45,337 nucleotides of DNA from an uncultured Clostridia bacterium (GCA_947589595.1 CANQBV010000013.1:1-45337), one strand, 5' to 3'. Positions 36,586-43,727 are shown, counted from the stretch's first letter. Notes: generated by a model from the letters alone, not told the origin. Translations and numbers: made by a program.

Positions 36586-37305
36586 ATGGAAAAAATCAGA
36601 ATTCAAAAATACATCGCCGACTGTGGGGCTATGTCCCGCCGGAAAGCGGAGTCGGAAATTGAAAAAGGAAACGTCACGGTCAACGGCAGAGCCGCTCAGA
36701 TCGGGCAAAAGATTGACCCCGAGGGGGATATCGTAGCGTTTCTCGGCAAGGAAATTCTGCCGGAAACCGAGCGGAAGATCTATATTAAGCTCAATAAACC
36801 GCGCGGCTATGTTGCCACGATGTCAGACGAAAAGGGCAGAAAATGCGTGGCTGATCTTGTTCAGGATATCCCCGCGCGGGTCTATCCCATCGGGCGGCTG
36901 GACCTGGATTCGGAGGGACTTTTGCTCATGACCAACGACGGCGCTCTTGCCAACGCCGTCATGCACCCGCGTTCCGAAATCGAAAAGGTCTATATCGTGA
37001 AGGTGCGTTCCATTCCCAGTGAGGAGCAAATGCAAAGGCTCAACCGCCCCATGACGCTGGACGGCTATACCATCCGCCCCTGCCGGGTCAGCTTTGCCGA
37101 TCCTATGCAGCAAATGAAGCTGCGCTTCATTTTAAAAGAGGGGCGCAATCGCCAGATCCGCAAAATGTGCGAACAGGTCGGATTGGAGGTAGCGCGGCTG
37201 AAGCGTGTCGCGGAAGGAAGGATCCAACTGGGGCAGCTCCGTTCCGGCGCCTGGCAGGAGCTTGATCGTCAGGAGATTGAGTATTTAAAAGCATATAAAA
37301 AATAG
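36586..37305 (+). CDS. rluB: Ribosomal large subunit pseudouridine synthase B-like
   Basis: RsuA/RluB family enzyme that makes pseudouridine in rRNA, probably 23S. 239 residues from the ATG at 36586; a GTG at 36577, directly after the previous stop, would add three residues. An N-terminal S4 RNA-binding domain (about 3-50, RIQKYIADCGAMSRRKAE) is followed by the catalytic domain with GRLD at 103-106 (Asp106 the likely nucleophile) in GRLDLDSEGLLLMTNDG. The C-terminal KEGRNRQIRKMCE block is diagnostic. Confidence 0.92.
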   Translation: MEKIRIQKYIADCGAMSRRKAESEIEKGNVTVNGRAAQIGQKIDPEGDIVAFLGKEILPETERKIYIKLNKPRGYVATMSDEKGRKCVADLVQDIPARVYPIGRLDLDSEGLLLMTNDGALANAVMHPRSEIEKVYIVKVRSIPSEEQMQRLNRPMTLDGYTIRPCRVSFADPMQQMKLRFILKEGRNRQIRKMCEQVGLEVARLKRVAEGRIQLGQLRSGAWQELDRQEIEYLKAYKK

Positions 37306-37321
37306 GGGTGGAAATAATAAA

Positions 37322-37768
37322 ATGGTACAAATCGCACCGTTTTCTTCGCAAGAAGAACATCAAAAGTACTGCACGCTTTGCGAATTGTCGTATGAAGAGG
37401 GAACCATTGGATTCAAAATCTTTTCGGAAACGGAATCGCTCGGCGCTTGTCTCTTTAAACTGGTTGGGGACGCCGCCTATGTGCTCGGCATTGCCAACGC
37501 CGCCGAGCATGAAGATCCGGAGCTTCTGAAAGCCGCTTTCGCCACCGTACTGGATTTCTTTGAAAAAGCCGGGCTTTCTTCCATCATTTATCCCGTTCAG
37601 AGCGGCCGAGATGTGGATTTTGCAGAAGATGCCGGCTTTGATCGGCTGAGCGATACCCTGTATTCGCTGGAGTTTGATTCTGCCCACGCGTGTTCGGATC
37701 CGGATTGCCACTGCCACGACCATGATGACTGCGGCGATTCCGATTGCGATTGTCACCACCATCATTGA
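37322..37768 (+). CDS. GNAT-like small protein with Cys/His/Asp metal-binding tail
   Basis: A 148-residue protein. The first ~122 residues look like a compact, degenerate GNAT-type fold (GDAAYVLGIAN strand, ELLKAAFATVLDFFEKAGL helix, FAEDAGFDRLSDTLYSLEF end), but the acetyl-CoA loop is not obvious, so catalytic activity is doubtful. The last ~25 residues are a dense cluster of Cys, His and Asp ending in four His, a strong candidate metal-binding tail (Ni, Zn or Cu). I do not know a named family. It ends only 10 bases before the 5' end of mature tmRNA. Confidence 0.65.
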   Translation: MVQIAPFSSQEEHQKYCTLCELSYEEGTIGFKIFSETESLGACLFKLVGDAAYVLGIANAAEHEDPELLKAAFATVLDFFEKAGLSSIIYPVQSGRDVDFAEDAGFDRLSDTLYSLEFDSAHACSDPDCHCHDHDDCGDSDCDCHHHH

Positions 37769-37778
37769 TTTTATATAA

Positions 37779-38125
37779 GGGGGCGTAAAGGTTTCGACGG
37801 GGTTTCTGAAGCAGAATAAGCGGGTAGAGACGCAGAACTCTTGAATCTGCAAACTTAAATAATAAACGCTAACAACGAAGTAGCACTCGCCGCCTAATTA
37901 CGGCGGCCATCTGCCCGGGGAGGACTGCGGCCCCGGAGCGGGTGTCATTTAGCAGTGAACGTGCATCGGGCAAAGCTTTGAGCCCGGTCATGAACCGATG
38001 AAGCTACCTTTTCCGCAGCCTGTCGGCAGGCGGCGATAAAAGGGAAGTCAAAATACCGACTGCACCCGGAGAAAGTTCTGTGAATCAAATTTCGGACGGG
38101 GGTCCGACTCCCCCCGCCTCCACCA
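37779..38125 (+). ncRNA. ssrA: Transfer-messenger RNA (tmRNA)
   Basis: One-piece tmRNA that rescues stalled ribosomes. The 5' end GGGGGCG (37779-37785) pairs with CGCCTCC (38115-38121), followed by ACCA with the encoded CCA at 38123-38125. The conserved start GTAAAGGTTTCGACGGGG lies just inside, and the T arm GGGGG-TCCGACT-CCCCC just before the 3' acceptor strand. The tag frame most likely resumes at GCT 37868 and encodes ANNEVALAA before TAA at 37895-37897; the ALAA end is the protease signal. The resume codon is inferred from the adjacent A-rich sequence. No convincing promoter is seen in the 10-base gap, so transcription probably starts within or before the upstream gene. Confidence 0.96.
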
Positions 38126-38127
38126 CG

Positions 38128-38156
38128 TCGCGGCAAGTCCTTGTGGCTTGCCGCGA
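38128..38156 (+). terminator. Hairpin directly after tmRNA
   Basis: TCGCGGCAAG (38128-38137) pairs with CTTGCCGCGA (38147-38156), ten perfect pairs, followed by TTTACTTT. Position three bases beyond the mature 3' end fits a terminator or processing hairpin; the U-tract is broken by AC. A second small hairpin (GATTTAC-TTT-GTAAATC) overlaps its right side. Confidence 0.55.
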
Positions 38157-38446
38157 TTTACTTTGTAAATCACGGCGTCGCTTGACGGACTGCCACTCCT
38201 TATCCCCACGAAACTCCGTTTCGCGGGGGCCCCGCGTCCGCCTTGCCTCCGGTTGAAACTTTTTCTAAAAAAAGCAAAAGTTCCACCCTTCGTCTGCGGC
38301 TTCCGCCACCCACACAGGAGTTCAACTCTCTCCGCCAAACAGCCGAAAACATCTTTTTATAGTCTCCGGACAAACGGTACTCGGACGAACACCTGTCATT
38401 TCAGCGGCGGATTCGCCGTGAAGGCGCCTCTCTGAACCCAAGCAGA
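38157..38446. other. Non-coding junction between tmRNA and the recombinase remnant
   Basis: About 290 bases with no supported gene but several inverted repeats, including CCCCACGAAA/TTTCGCGGGG near 38197-38222 (one mismatch) and CGGCG-GATT-CGCCG near 38406-38420. A segment at 38320-38337 looks like the 3' end of a tRNA-Ser gene. An antisense open frame that covers this stretch and the tmRNA 3' half is an artefact of structured RNA. The region has the look of an integration scar. Confidence 0.4.
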
Positions 38447-38486
38447 AAAGGCCGCCGTCTTAGATTTCTAAGGCGGCGGCTTTTTC
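38447..38486. terminator. Bidirectional terminator overlapping the recombinase 3' end
   Basis: GCCGCCGTCTTAGA (38451-38464) pairs with TCTAAGGCGGCGGC (38467-38480) with one G-T wobble, followed by TTTTTCTATTTT on the plus strand and preceded by AAAAG. The recombinase stop codon (38460-38462 on the minus strand) lies inside the stem. Confidence 0.75.
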
Positions 38487-39092
38487 TATTTTGGAAGAGT
38501 TAAGAGTCCAGATTGATCCACAAAGCGGGGCGAACAGCGGCACGGACGGTTTTTGAAAGAGAATCAGCCGCATCCGTTCCATCCGCTGCCGGTGCTCTGT
38601 GCCGGTGGAGATGATATAAATTCTCGTGGTGTTGATGCTGCTGTGGCCGAGGATATCGGCAAGCTTGGCGATATCTTTTTCAATGCCGTAAAACACCCGT
38701 GCGAACAAATGACGCAGGTTGTGCGGAAACACCTTCAGCGGATTGACGCCGGCCTCTTTACATAAACCTTTCATCTCCCGCCAGACGTTGGTACGACTCA
38801 TGGGCTTGCCCGTGCGGGCGACGAAAACGGCGCCCGACTGTATTTTCTGCTCCGCAAGATAGCGAAGCAGCTTCTTTTGCAGGGTTTTGACGAGAAAAAC
38901 CGTTCTGGTTTTGCCTTTGAGCGATACGACCGCTTCGCCGTTTTTGACTGCCTCCGTCGTAATAAACGGCAGCTCGCTCACCCGGATGCCCGTTCCGCAG
39001 ATGGTCTGCAAAATGAGATTCAGCCGTTCGTTGCGCTTTTGCTGCGCCGCCCGGCAAAGGCGTTCGTATTCGGCTTTGGTCAGTAGGTACAT
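38460..39092 (-). pseudogene. Tyrosine recombinase/integrase, 5'-truncated
   Basis: Encodes 210 residues: a complete catalytic domain of a phage-type integrase without the N-terminal core-binding domain. All active-site residues are present: Arg37 in GTGIRVSE, Lys61, His124 and Arg127 in HNLRH, His150 in LGHSS and Tyr159 in TTRIYI. In frame upstream of the ATG there are only about 21 further codons (to a stop at plus 39156-39158) that look like the domain linker, so the N-terminal half is gone. After RMRLIL, where relatives usually end, about 30 odd residues run into the terminator hairpin, as if the native stop were lost. Expression as a catalytic fragment cannot be excluded, but it is most likely a remnant of the element that brought the module at 39401 onward. 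Confidence 0.75.
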
Positions 39093-39122
39093 ACGTTTCA
39101 GGAAATGTTCACTTTTGTACTC

Positions 39123-39151
39123 TTGCTTTCTTCGAGATAACGAAATATAAT
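39123..39151 (+). promoter_or_regulatory. Promoter of the HTH remnant
   Basis: TTGCTT at 39123-39128, 17-base spacer, TATAAT at 39146-39151. It sits in the divergent gap between the recombinase and HTH remnants, and may also give low transcription of the response regulator downstream. Confidence 0.6.
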
Positions 39152-39179
39152 ATTCTTATCTCTTTGTTAGAGGCGCAAT

Positions 39180-39354
39180 ATGGAATACATGACGCTGAAA
39201 CAGGCCGGTGAAAAATGGGGTATCTCTCCCCGCATGATAAACTACTACTGTTCGGAAGGGCGTATTCCCGGCGCAGAAAAGATGGAAAAGGTTGATCCCA
39301 AAGGATGCGAAAAAACCTGCCGATGCACGAAGAAAAGGCGATGGTTCCGTTTAG
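39180..39354 (+). pseudogene. MerR/excisionase-like HTH protein, frameshifted
   Basis: The first ~39 codons encode a clear excisionase-type helix-turn-helix (MTLKQAGEKWGISPRMINYY, then CSEGRIPGAEK). After about 39285-39293 the frame goes wrong: the next reading frame over contains LIPKDAKKPADARRKGDGSV and a TAG at 39352-39354, exactly the expected C-terminus of this small family. One extra base in the AAAAGG run at about 39288 explains it. The zero frame continues instead as low-complexity Arg/Cys sequence into the response-regulator gene. The broken gene, like the recombinase beside it, suggests that the carrying element is no longer mobile. Confidence 0.7.
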
Positions 39355-39381
39355 TTTCAGTTTCGAATAGAACGCTATCTT
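39349..39381 (+). promoter_or_regulatory. Shared regulatory promoter motif, copy 1 (response regulator)
   Basis: Three GTTTxx hexamers starting at 39349 (GTTTA, GTTTCA, GTTTCG) give the core GTTTCAGTTT at 39354-39363; after exactly ten bases follows GCTATC (39374-39379), part of a TATCTT -10-like box. The start codon is at 39401 and AGGAGG at 39387-39392, so the leader would be very short. Confidence 0.7.
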
Positions 39382-39400
39382 TACCTAGGAGGTGGAAACG

Positions 39401-40075
39401 ATGTTCCGCATTCTTGTTGTTGACGACGATAAAAACACACGCCGATTGCTCAAAGCAGTGCTTGAAACGGAGCATTATTCCGTATTTACCGCTGCAAACG
39501 GCGAAGAAGCCCTCAATGTCATGGATAAAGAGTATATTGATCTTGTAATCCTTGATATCATGATGCCGAAAATGGACGGATATGAATTTACAAAGATCCT
39601 CCGCGAAAGCAAAAATAATCTTCCCATTCTTATGGTTTCGGCAAAACAGCTTCCCGAAGATAAACATAAAGGTTTTTCGTTAGGGATCGACGATTACATG
39701 ACAAAACCGATCGATGAGGAAGAAATGCTCTGGCGAATCAAAGCGCTCCTGCGCCGCGCGCAGATTGCGAGCGATCATAAAATGACGATTGGAAACGTCA
39801 TTTTGGATTACGATTCCTTTACCGTGACGAAAAACGGCGAAACACAGGAACTCCCGCAAAAGGAATTCTTGTTACTTTATAAACTGCTGTCCTACCCCGG
39901 AAAGATTTTTACGCGGATCCAATTGATGGATGAAATTTGGGGCGCCGACAGCGATACCGGTTGGGAAACGGTGACGGTTCACATCGGACGGCTGCGCAAA
40001 CGGTTCGAGGGCTGGGAAGAATTTGAAATTGAATCCGTGCGCGGACTTGGATACAAGGCGGTGAAAAAAGTATGA
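39401..40075 (+). CDS. OmpR/PhoB-family response regulator
   Basis: A 224-residue two-component regulator. Receiver domain (about 1-115) with acidic Asp8/Asp9, phospho-acceptor Asp52 in LVILDIMMP, Ser80 and Lys102 in TKPI; then a winged-helix DNA-binding domain (about 125-222) with the TVTVHIGRLRKRFE recognition helix and the ESVRGLGYKA wing. The ATG at 39401 behind AGGAGG is preferred over a GTG nine bases upstream. It overlaps the kinase gene by four bases. Copies of the same direct-repeat motif before this gene, the alarmone synthetase and ftsH suggest that it controls all three and itself. Confidence 0.93.
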   Translation: MFRILVVDDDKNTRRLLKAVLETEHYSVFTAANGEEALNVMDKEYIDLVILDIMMPKMDGYEFTKILRESKNNLPILMVSAKQLPEDKHKGFSLGIDDYMTKPIDEEEMLWRIKALLRRAQIASDHKMTIGNVILDYDSFTVTKNGETQELPQKEFLLLYKLLSYPGKIFTRIQLMDEIWGADSDTGWETVTVHIGRLRKRFEGWEEFEIESVRGLGYKAVKKV

Positions 40076-41160
40076 ATAAGCAAAATCGAAAACATTATTT
40101 TGCCCTCACATTTTTAATATCGATACTCTTTTTTCTCATTCAATTTATCATTACTTCCATAACCGCCGTTATTATTTATTTGTTGGTACATTTTCAAGTG
40201 ATTACACTTGACGTCGATATTCGGCCAACCATCGGTATCCTCATTCTCTACATGATCGTCATCAGTAATATCGTCGGTGTTATCGTCGCCTTTTTATCCA
40301 GTAAAATATCCGCACGCCCCTTGCAGAACATGATCTATCAAATTGATCGGCTGGCGTCCGGTGATTTCAGCGCCCGACTGGATTTTGGATGGTCAATCTC
40401 CAAATATCCAACTTTTTCGCAGCTCTCGCACAGTTTCAATCGGATGGCCTCCGAACTCAAAAACACAGAGATGCTTCGCGGGGATTTTATCAATAATTTT
40501 TCGCATGAATTCAAAACGCCCATCGTATCGATTGCCGGATTTGCAAAGCTGCTTCGCCGCGGCGACCTGACAGAAGAACAAAACGAGGAATATTTGGCGG
40601 TCATTGAAGAAGAATCCTTGCGGCTTTCCGATATGGCGACAAATGTATTGAACCTGACGCGGGTAGAAAACCAAACGATATTAACGGATGTTGTAGTGTT
40701 TAACCTTTCGGAACAAATCCGGTCGTCCATCCTGCTGCTTGCCGACAAGTGGGAAAAAAAGCAACTGGAGTTTAAGGCGAATTTCGGCGAATACAGCATT
40801 TCCGCCAACGAGGAGCTTTTGAAACAGGTATGGATCAATCTGCTGGATAACGCAATCAAGTTTTCTCCGGACGGCGGCATCATTGAAGTCAATATCAAGA
40901 ATCGGTCGGATTCCCTGTCCGTGCATATTATCAATTCGGGAGAAGAGATTCCGGCGGAAAGCATAGCAAGGATCTTTCAAAAATTTTATCAGGCTGACAG
41001 TTCACACTCCGGCGAAGGAAATGGAGTCGGACTTGCAATCGTCAAAAAAGTGGTGGAATTGCATAGCGGAACGGTTTCGGTTCAAAGCGAAAACAATCTT
41101 ACCATGTTTACGGTAACATTGCCGAAGTCGCAGCCAAACACAGGAGAAAAAAGACGGTAA
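40072..41160 (+). CDS. Sensor histidine kinase with very short extracytoplasmic loop
   Basis: A 362-residue kinase: two membrane segments (about 9-40 and 53-77) separated by only about a dozen residues, a HAMP-like linker (about 78-131), a dimerisation/phospho-acceptor domain with His145 in NFSHEFKTP, and an ATPase domain with the N box (WINLLDNAIKF, about 254-264) and the G box GEGNGVGLAIVKK. With so small an outer loop it cannot hold an external ligand domain; kinases of this layout usually sense the membrane itself or a partner protein. It is translationally coupled to the response regulator and followed by a terminator. Confidence 0.92.
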   Translation: MNKQNRKHYFALTFLISILFFLIQFIITSITAVIIYLLVHFQVITLDVDIRPTIGILILYMIVISNIVGVIVAFLSSKISARPLQNMIYQIDRLASGDFSARLDFGWSISKYPTFSQLSHSFNRMASELKNTEMLRGDFINNFSHEFKTPIVSIAGFAKLLRRGDLTEEQNEEYLAVIEEESLRLSDMATNVLNLTRVENQTILTDVVVFNLSEQIRSSILLLADKWEKKQLEFKANFGEYSISANEELLKQVWINLLDNAIKFSPDGGIIEVNIKNRSDSLSVHIINSGEEIPAESIARIFQKFYQADSSHSGEGNGVGLAIVKKVVELHSGTVSVQSENNLTMFTVTLPKSQPNTGEKRR

Positions 41161-41174
41161 AACAGATTTTTATG

Positions 41175-41203
41175 AGAACCTTCGCTTAGAAGGTTCTTTT
41201 TTA
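41175..41203 (+). terminator. Terminator of the two-component operon
   Basis: AGAACCTTC (41175-41183) pairs with GAAGGTTCT (41189-41197) around GCTTA, followed by a T-run. Confidence 0.85.
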
Positions 41204-41285
41204 TGTAGGTTTATGCCTTTTGCGGCGTTTTAGCAGAGCTATCGGAACTGAACTTACCGAAAAAAGTCTGGAAGAAAGTTCTCCG

Positions 41286-41320
41286 CAGTTTCGTTTCAGT
41301 TTAGATTTCTCTGCTATCGT
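41286..41320 (+). promoter_or_regulatory. Shared regulatory promoter motif, copy 2 (alarmone synthetase)
   Basis: Core GTTTCAGTTT at 41293-41302, ten bases, then GCTATC at 41313-41318 within a TATCGT -10-like box. The 22 bases at 41286-41307 are identical to 45068-45089 upstream of ftsH. The start codon follows at 41388. Confidence 0.75.
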
Positions 41321-41387
41321 TATTTGCGAGAAACGGCGGAGCCGGTATCGCTCCAACAAGGTTTGCTTTTGGAAAGGAAGACCCATC

Positions 41388-42125
41388 ATGTCCGAATGGA
41401 ATCAAGAGGATGAAAATATAAAAACACGAATGCTCCCTATTGTGGACGAACGGGCAATCGATTGGATGCAGAGAAAATCTGTGCCGTTTATCCGCCTGAT
41501 GTCCTATTACAAATGCGCCATGATGGAGATCGAAACAAAATTCAATGTGTTGAATGAAGAATATTCTTTGGAGTTCGACCGTAATCCGATCAGCAGCATC
41601 AAAACACGATTGAAAAACCCCCGCAGTATAAAAGAAAAACTGGAACGGAGAGGCTTTCCGCTCACGCTCTCCTCAATCGAAGAAAATCTAAACGATATTG
41701 CCGGCGTGCGGGTGATCTGCTCATTCCCGGAGGATGTCTATGCGCTGTCAGAGGCGCTGCTCATACAGGATGACATTACCCTGATTGAGAAGAAGGACTA
41801 CATAAAAAATCCGAAAGCAAACGGGTATAGAAGTCTGCATCTGATTGTCGCGATCCCGATTTTTTTGGCACATGAAAAGCGGATGATGAAAGTAGAGATT
41901 CAGTTACGCACGATAGCGATGGATTTCTGGGCCAGTCTTGAACATCAGCTTCGTTATAAAAAAGATTCTGAGTTCACGCAGGAAATGGCCGAAGAACTTT
42001 ATCAGTGCGCAAACCTCAGCGCGGAGCTTGACCGGAGAATGGATGGCCTCCTAAAAAAGACACGCCAAATCAATGCTTCGGAATACTCTAAAAGCACGAT
42101 GGAATCGGATGGAGCGGCTTTATGA
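41388..42125 (+). CDS. Small alarmone synthetase (RelA/SpoT synthetase domain only)
   Basis: A 245-residue single-domain (p)ppGpp synthetase of the RelP/RelQ type, making alarmone from ATP and GDP or GTP. Blocks seen: SSIKTRLKNPRSIKEKL, NLNDIAGVRVICSF with the likely metal-binding Asp103, NGYRSLH at 145-151 and EIQLRT at 170-175. There is no HD hydrolase domain nor TGS/ACT region, so it only synthesises. The ATG at 41388 lies after the shared promoter; the open frame upstream to 41220 contains that promoter and is not coding. Placing such an enzyme under an envelope-type two-component system would link membrane stress to the stringent response. Confidence 0.9.
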   Translation: MSEWNQEDENIKTRMLPIVDERAIDWMQRKSVPFIRLMSYYKCAMMEIETKFNVLNEEYSLEFDRNPISSIKTRLKNPRSIKEKLERRGFPLTLSSIEENLNDIAGVRVICSFPEDVYALSEALLIQDDITLIEKKDYIKNPKANGYRSLHLIVAIPIFLAHEKRMMKVEIQLRTIAMDFWASLEHQLRYKKDSEFTQEMAEELYQCANLSAELDRRMDGLLKKTRQINASEYSKSTMESDGAAL

Positions 42126-42147
42126 TTTCACTGGCAGCCCCTGCCAA

Positions 42148-42163
42148 GTTTCTGCAAAGAAAC
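42148..42163. repeat. Palindrome between the alarmone synthetase and VTT genes
   Basis: GTTTCT-GCAA-AGAAAC forms a perfect six-pair hairpin, 25 bases after the synthetase stop. A smaller GGCAG-CCC-CTGCC hairpin is just upstream. There is no T-run, so it may be an operator or RNA-stability element; TGTAAAAT right after it resembles a -10 box. Confidence 0.35.
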
Positions 42164-42204
42164 TGTAAAATAGCGAGGTGAATAAAAAAGAAGGAGGTTC
42201 CGCC

Positions 42205-42903
42205 ATGCAAAATACAAAAGCGAGCAAAAAAGCCCGAATTTTCATGGGCGTTAAAATCACGGTAATGGCGCTGTTTTGGGGCGGGATCCTCCTTCTTTGG
42301 TGGAAATATCGCAAAGAAATTTCCGTGGAAAGCATCGCAAATTTTGTGCCCGGCAACATCGCGGCCGCCATCGTCGTTATGCTTCTGCTTTTCGCCCTCA
42401 AAGGAGTTTTGATCACCGTCTATGGCGGAATCCTATATGCTGCCAGCGGTATCCTCTTTCCTTTACCGACAGCGCTTCTGGTAAACACCGCAGGCACGAT
42501 TCTCATGACCGGCGTCCCCTTTTTCATTGGAAAGCGAACCGGAACAAAACTGCTGGATAAACTTATTCAGAAAAACGGGCGTTTAAGGCAGCTACAAAGC
42601 ATTGAAAGTCAAAATGAATTTTTCGTTTCCTTTGCCGTGCGGATGATCGGGCTTCTGCCCGGCGATTTGGTGGGGATGTATTTCGGAGCCAGTAACTTTC
42701 GTGCAAGCAGTTATTTTCTCGGAACCGTGTTGGGACTGCTCCCGTCCATTCTTGCTTTTACCGTGATCGGGATGAGCGCCCGCGACGTAGCCTCCCCGGC
42801 ATTTTGGATTGCGGCGGGCGGAGAAATTGCCATCACTGTTTTTTCCCTTGCGTTTTATCTGTTATGGAAGAAGAAAGAGTCAGAAAGAAGGAATGCTCCA
42901 TGA
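42205..42903 (+). CDS. TVP38/TMEM64 (VTT domain) membrane protein
   Basis: A 232-residue integral membrane protein with about six hydrophobic segments. The VTT/SNARE-associated signature is visible: YGGILYAASGILFPLPTAL, then FFIGKRTGTKLLDKLI and SFAVRMIGLLPGDLVGMYFG. DedA-superfamily proteins of this kind include lipid scramblases and transporters of undecaprenyl phosphate, so lipid flipping is plausible but unproven here. Start at 42205 has AAGGAGG in front. Its stop overlaps the glycosyltransferase start (ATGA). Confidence 0.88.
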   Translation: MQNTKASKKARIFMGVKITVMALFWGGILLLWWKYRKEISVESIANFVPGNIAAAIVVMLLLFALKGVLITVYGGILYAASGILFPLPTALLVNTAGTILMTGVPFFIGKRTGTKLLDKLIQKNGRLRQLQSIESQNEFFVSFAVRMIGLLPGDLVGMYFGASNFRASSYFLGTVLGLLPSILAFTVIGMSARDVASPAFWIAAGGEIAITVFSLAFYLLWKKKESERRNAP

Positions 42904-43727
42904 ATTCGGAATCGGTCAATCTTCTCGTTACGCTGGATGAAAACTACCTCACACAGCTTGACGTGATGCTTTTCTCGCTGATCCGCAGCAATCCGGACTG
43001 TGCGCTGAACGTTTATCTGCTTCATTCCTCCATTCCCGAAAGCGCCCTGCTGCCGACCGAGAAGCTCCTGTCCGGTCACGGCCGACTGTTTCCCGTACAA
43101 GTACGGGATCTTGATTTAGAGCAGGCGCCCACCACGGCGCGGTATCCGAAAGAGATTTACTACCGTATTTTTGCCGCCCGTTATCTTCCGGATACGCTGA
43201 ACCGCGTTTTATATCTCGACCCGGATTTGATTGTAAACGGTTCCATTCTTCCGCTTTCCCGCACGCCGATGGAGGGATATTATTTTGCCGCCGCCACGCA
43301 TATCCGCTCCTTTCTTCATAAGGTGAATTCCATGCGATTGGATATGGAGGAGGACAGTCCCTACATCAATTCCGGCGTGATGCTGATGAATCTGGAGCTT
43401 TTGCGGAAAGAGCAGAATTTGGAGGAAGTCTTCGGTTTTATAGAAAAACATAAGAACTTGCTGATATTGCCGGATCAGGATATTATCAGCGGGCTTTACG
43501 GCAGCAAAATTCTTACTCTCGACGCTTTTCGCTACAACATGACCGAGCGGCTCTATCAGCTGCACGCCCCTTTTGAAAAGAACATGACGCTCGATTGGGT
43601 GCGCAAAAACGCGGTGATCATCCACTACTGCGGACGCAACAAGCCCTGGAAGGAAAATTATAAGGGCGTTTTGGATGTGTTCTATCGAGAGACCGTTGCA
43701 AAAATGGAATCATATGAAGCGGAATAA
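42900..43727 (+). CDS. Glycosyltransferase family 8 protein
   Basis: A 275-residue retaining GT-A glycosyltransferase. The metal-binding DxD is Asp107-Pro-Asp109 in VLYLDPDLIV; YINSGVMLMNL (about 155-165), DQDI (192-195) and the C-terminal HYCGRNKPW (242-250) complete the family pattern. Such enzymes use UDP-glucose or UDP-galactose to extend lipid- or wall-linked glycans. No membrane segment is present, so it works at the cytosolic face. Position between a putative lipid flippase and a phospholipid synthase suggests a glycolipid or teichoic-type product, as inference. Confidence 0.88.
   Translation: MNSESVNLLVTLDENYLTQLDVMLFSLIRSNPDCALNVYLLHSSIPESALLPTEKLLSGHGRLFPVQVRDLDLEQAPTTARYPKEIYYRIFAARYLPDTLNRVLYLDPDLIVNGSILPLSRTPMEGYYFAAATHIRSFLHKVNSMRLDMEEDSPYINSGVMLMNLELLRKEQNLEEVFGFIEKHKNLLILPDQDIISGLYGSKILTLDAFRYNMTERLYQLHAPFEKNMTLDWVRKNAVIIHYCGRNKPWKENYKGVLDVFYRETVAKMESYEAE

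Noticed and set aside
38048-38338. Antisense open frame of 96 codons over the tmRNA 3' half and downstream hairpins
   Set aside because: It is a by-product of the structured, GC-rich RNA gene; no ribosome site and no domain.
41220-41387. Upstream extension of the alarmone synthetase frame by 56 codons
   Set aside because: It contains the shared promoter motif, so it lies upstream of the transcript start.
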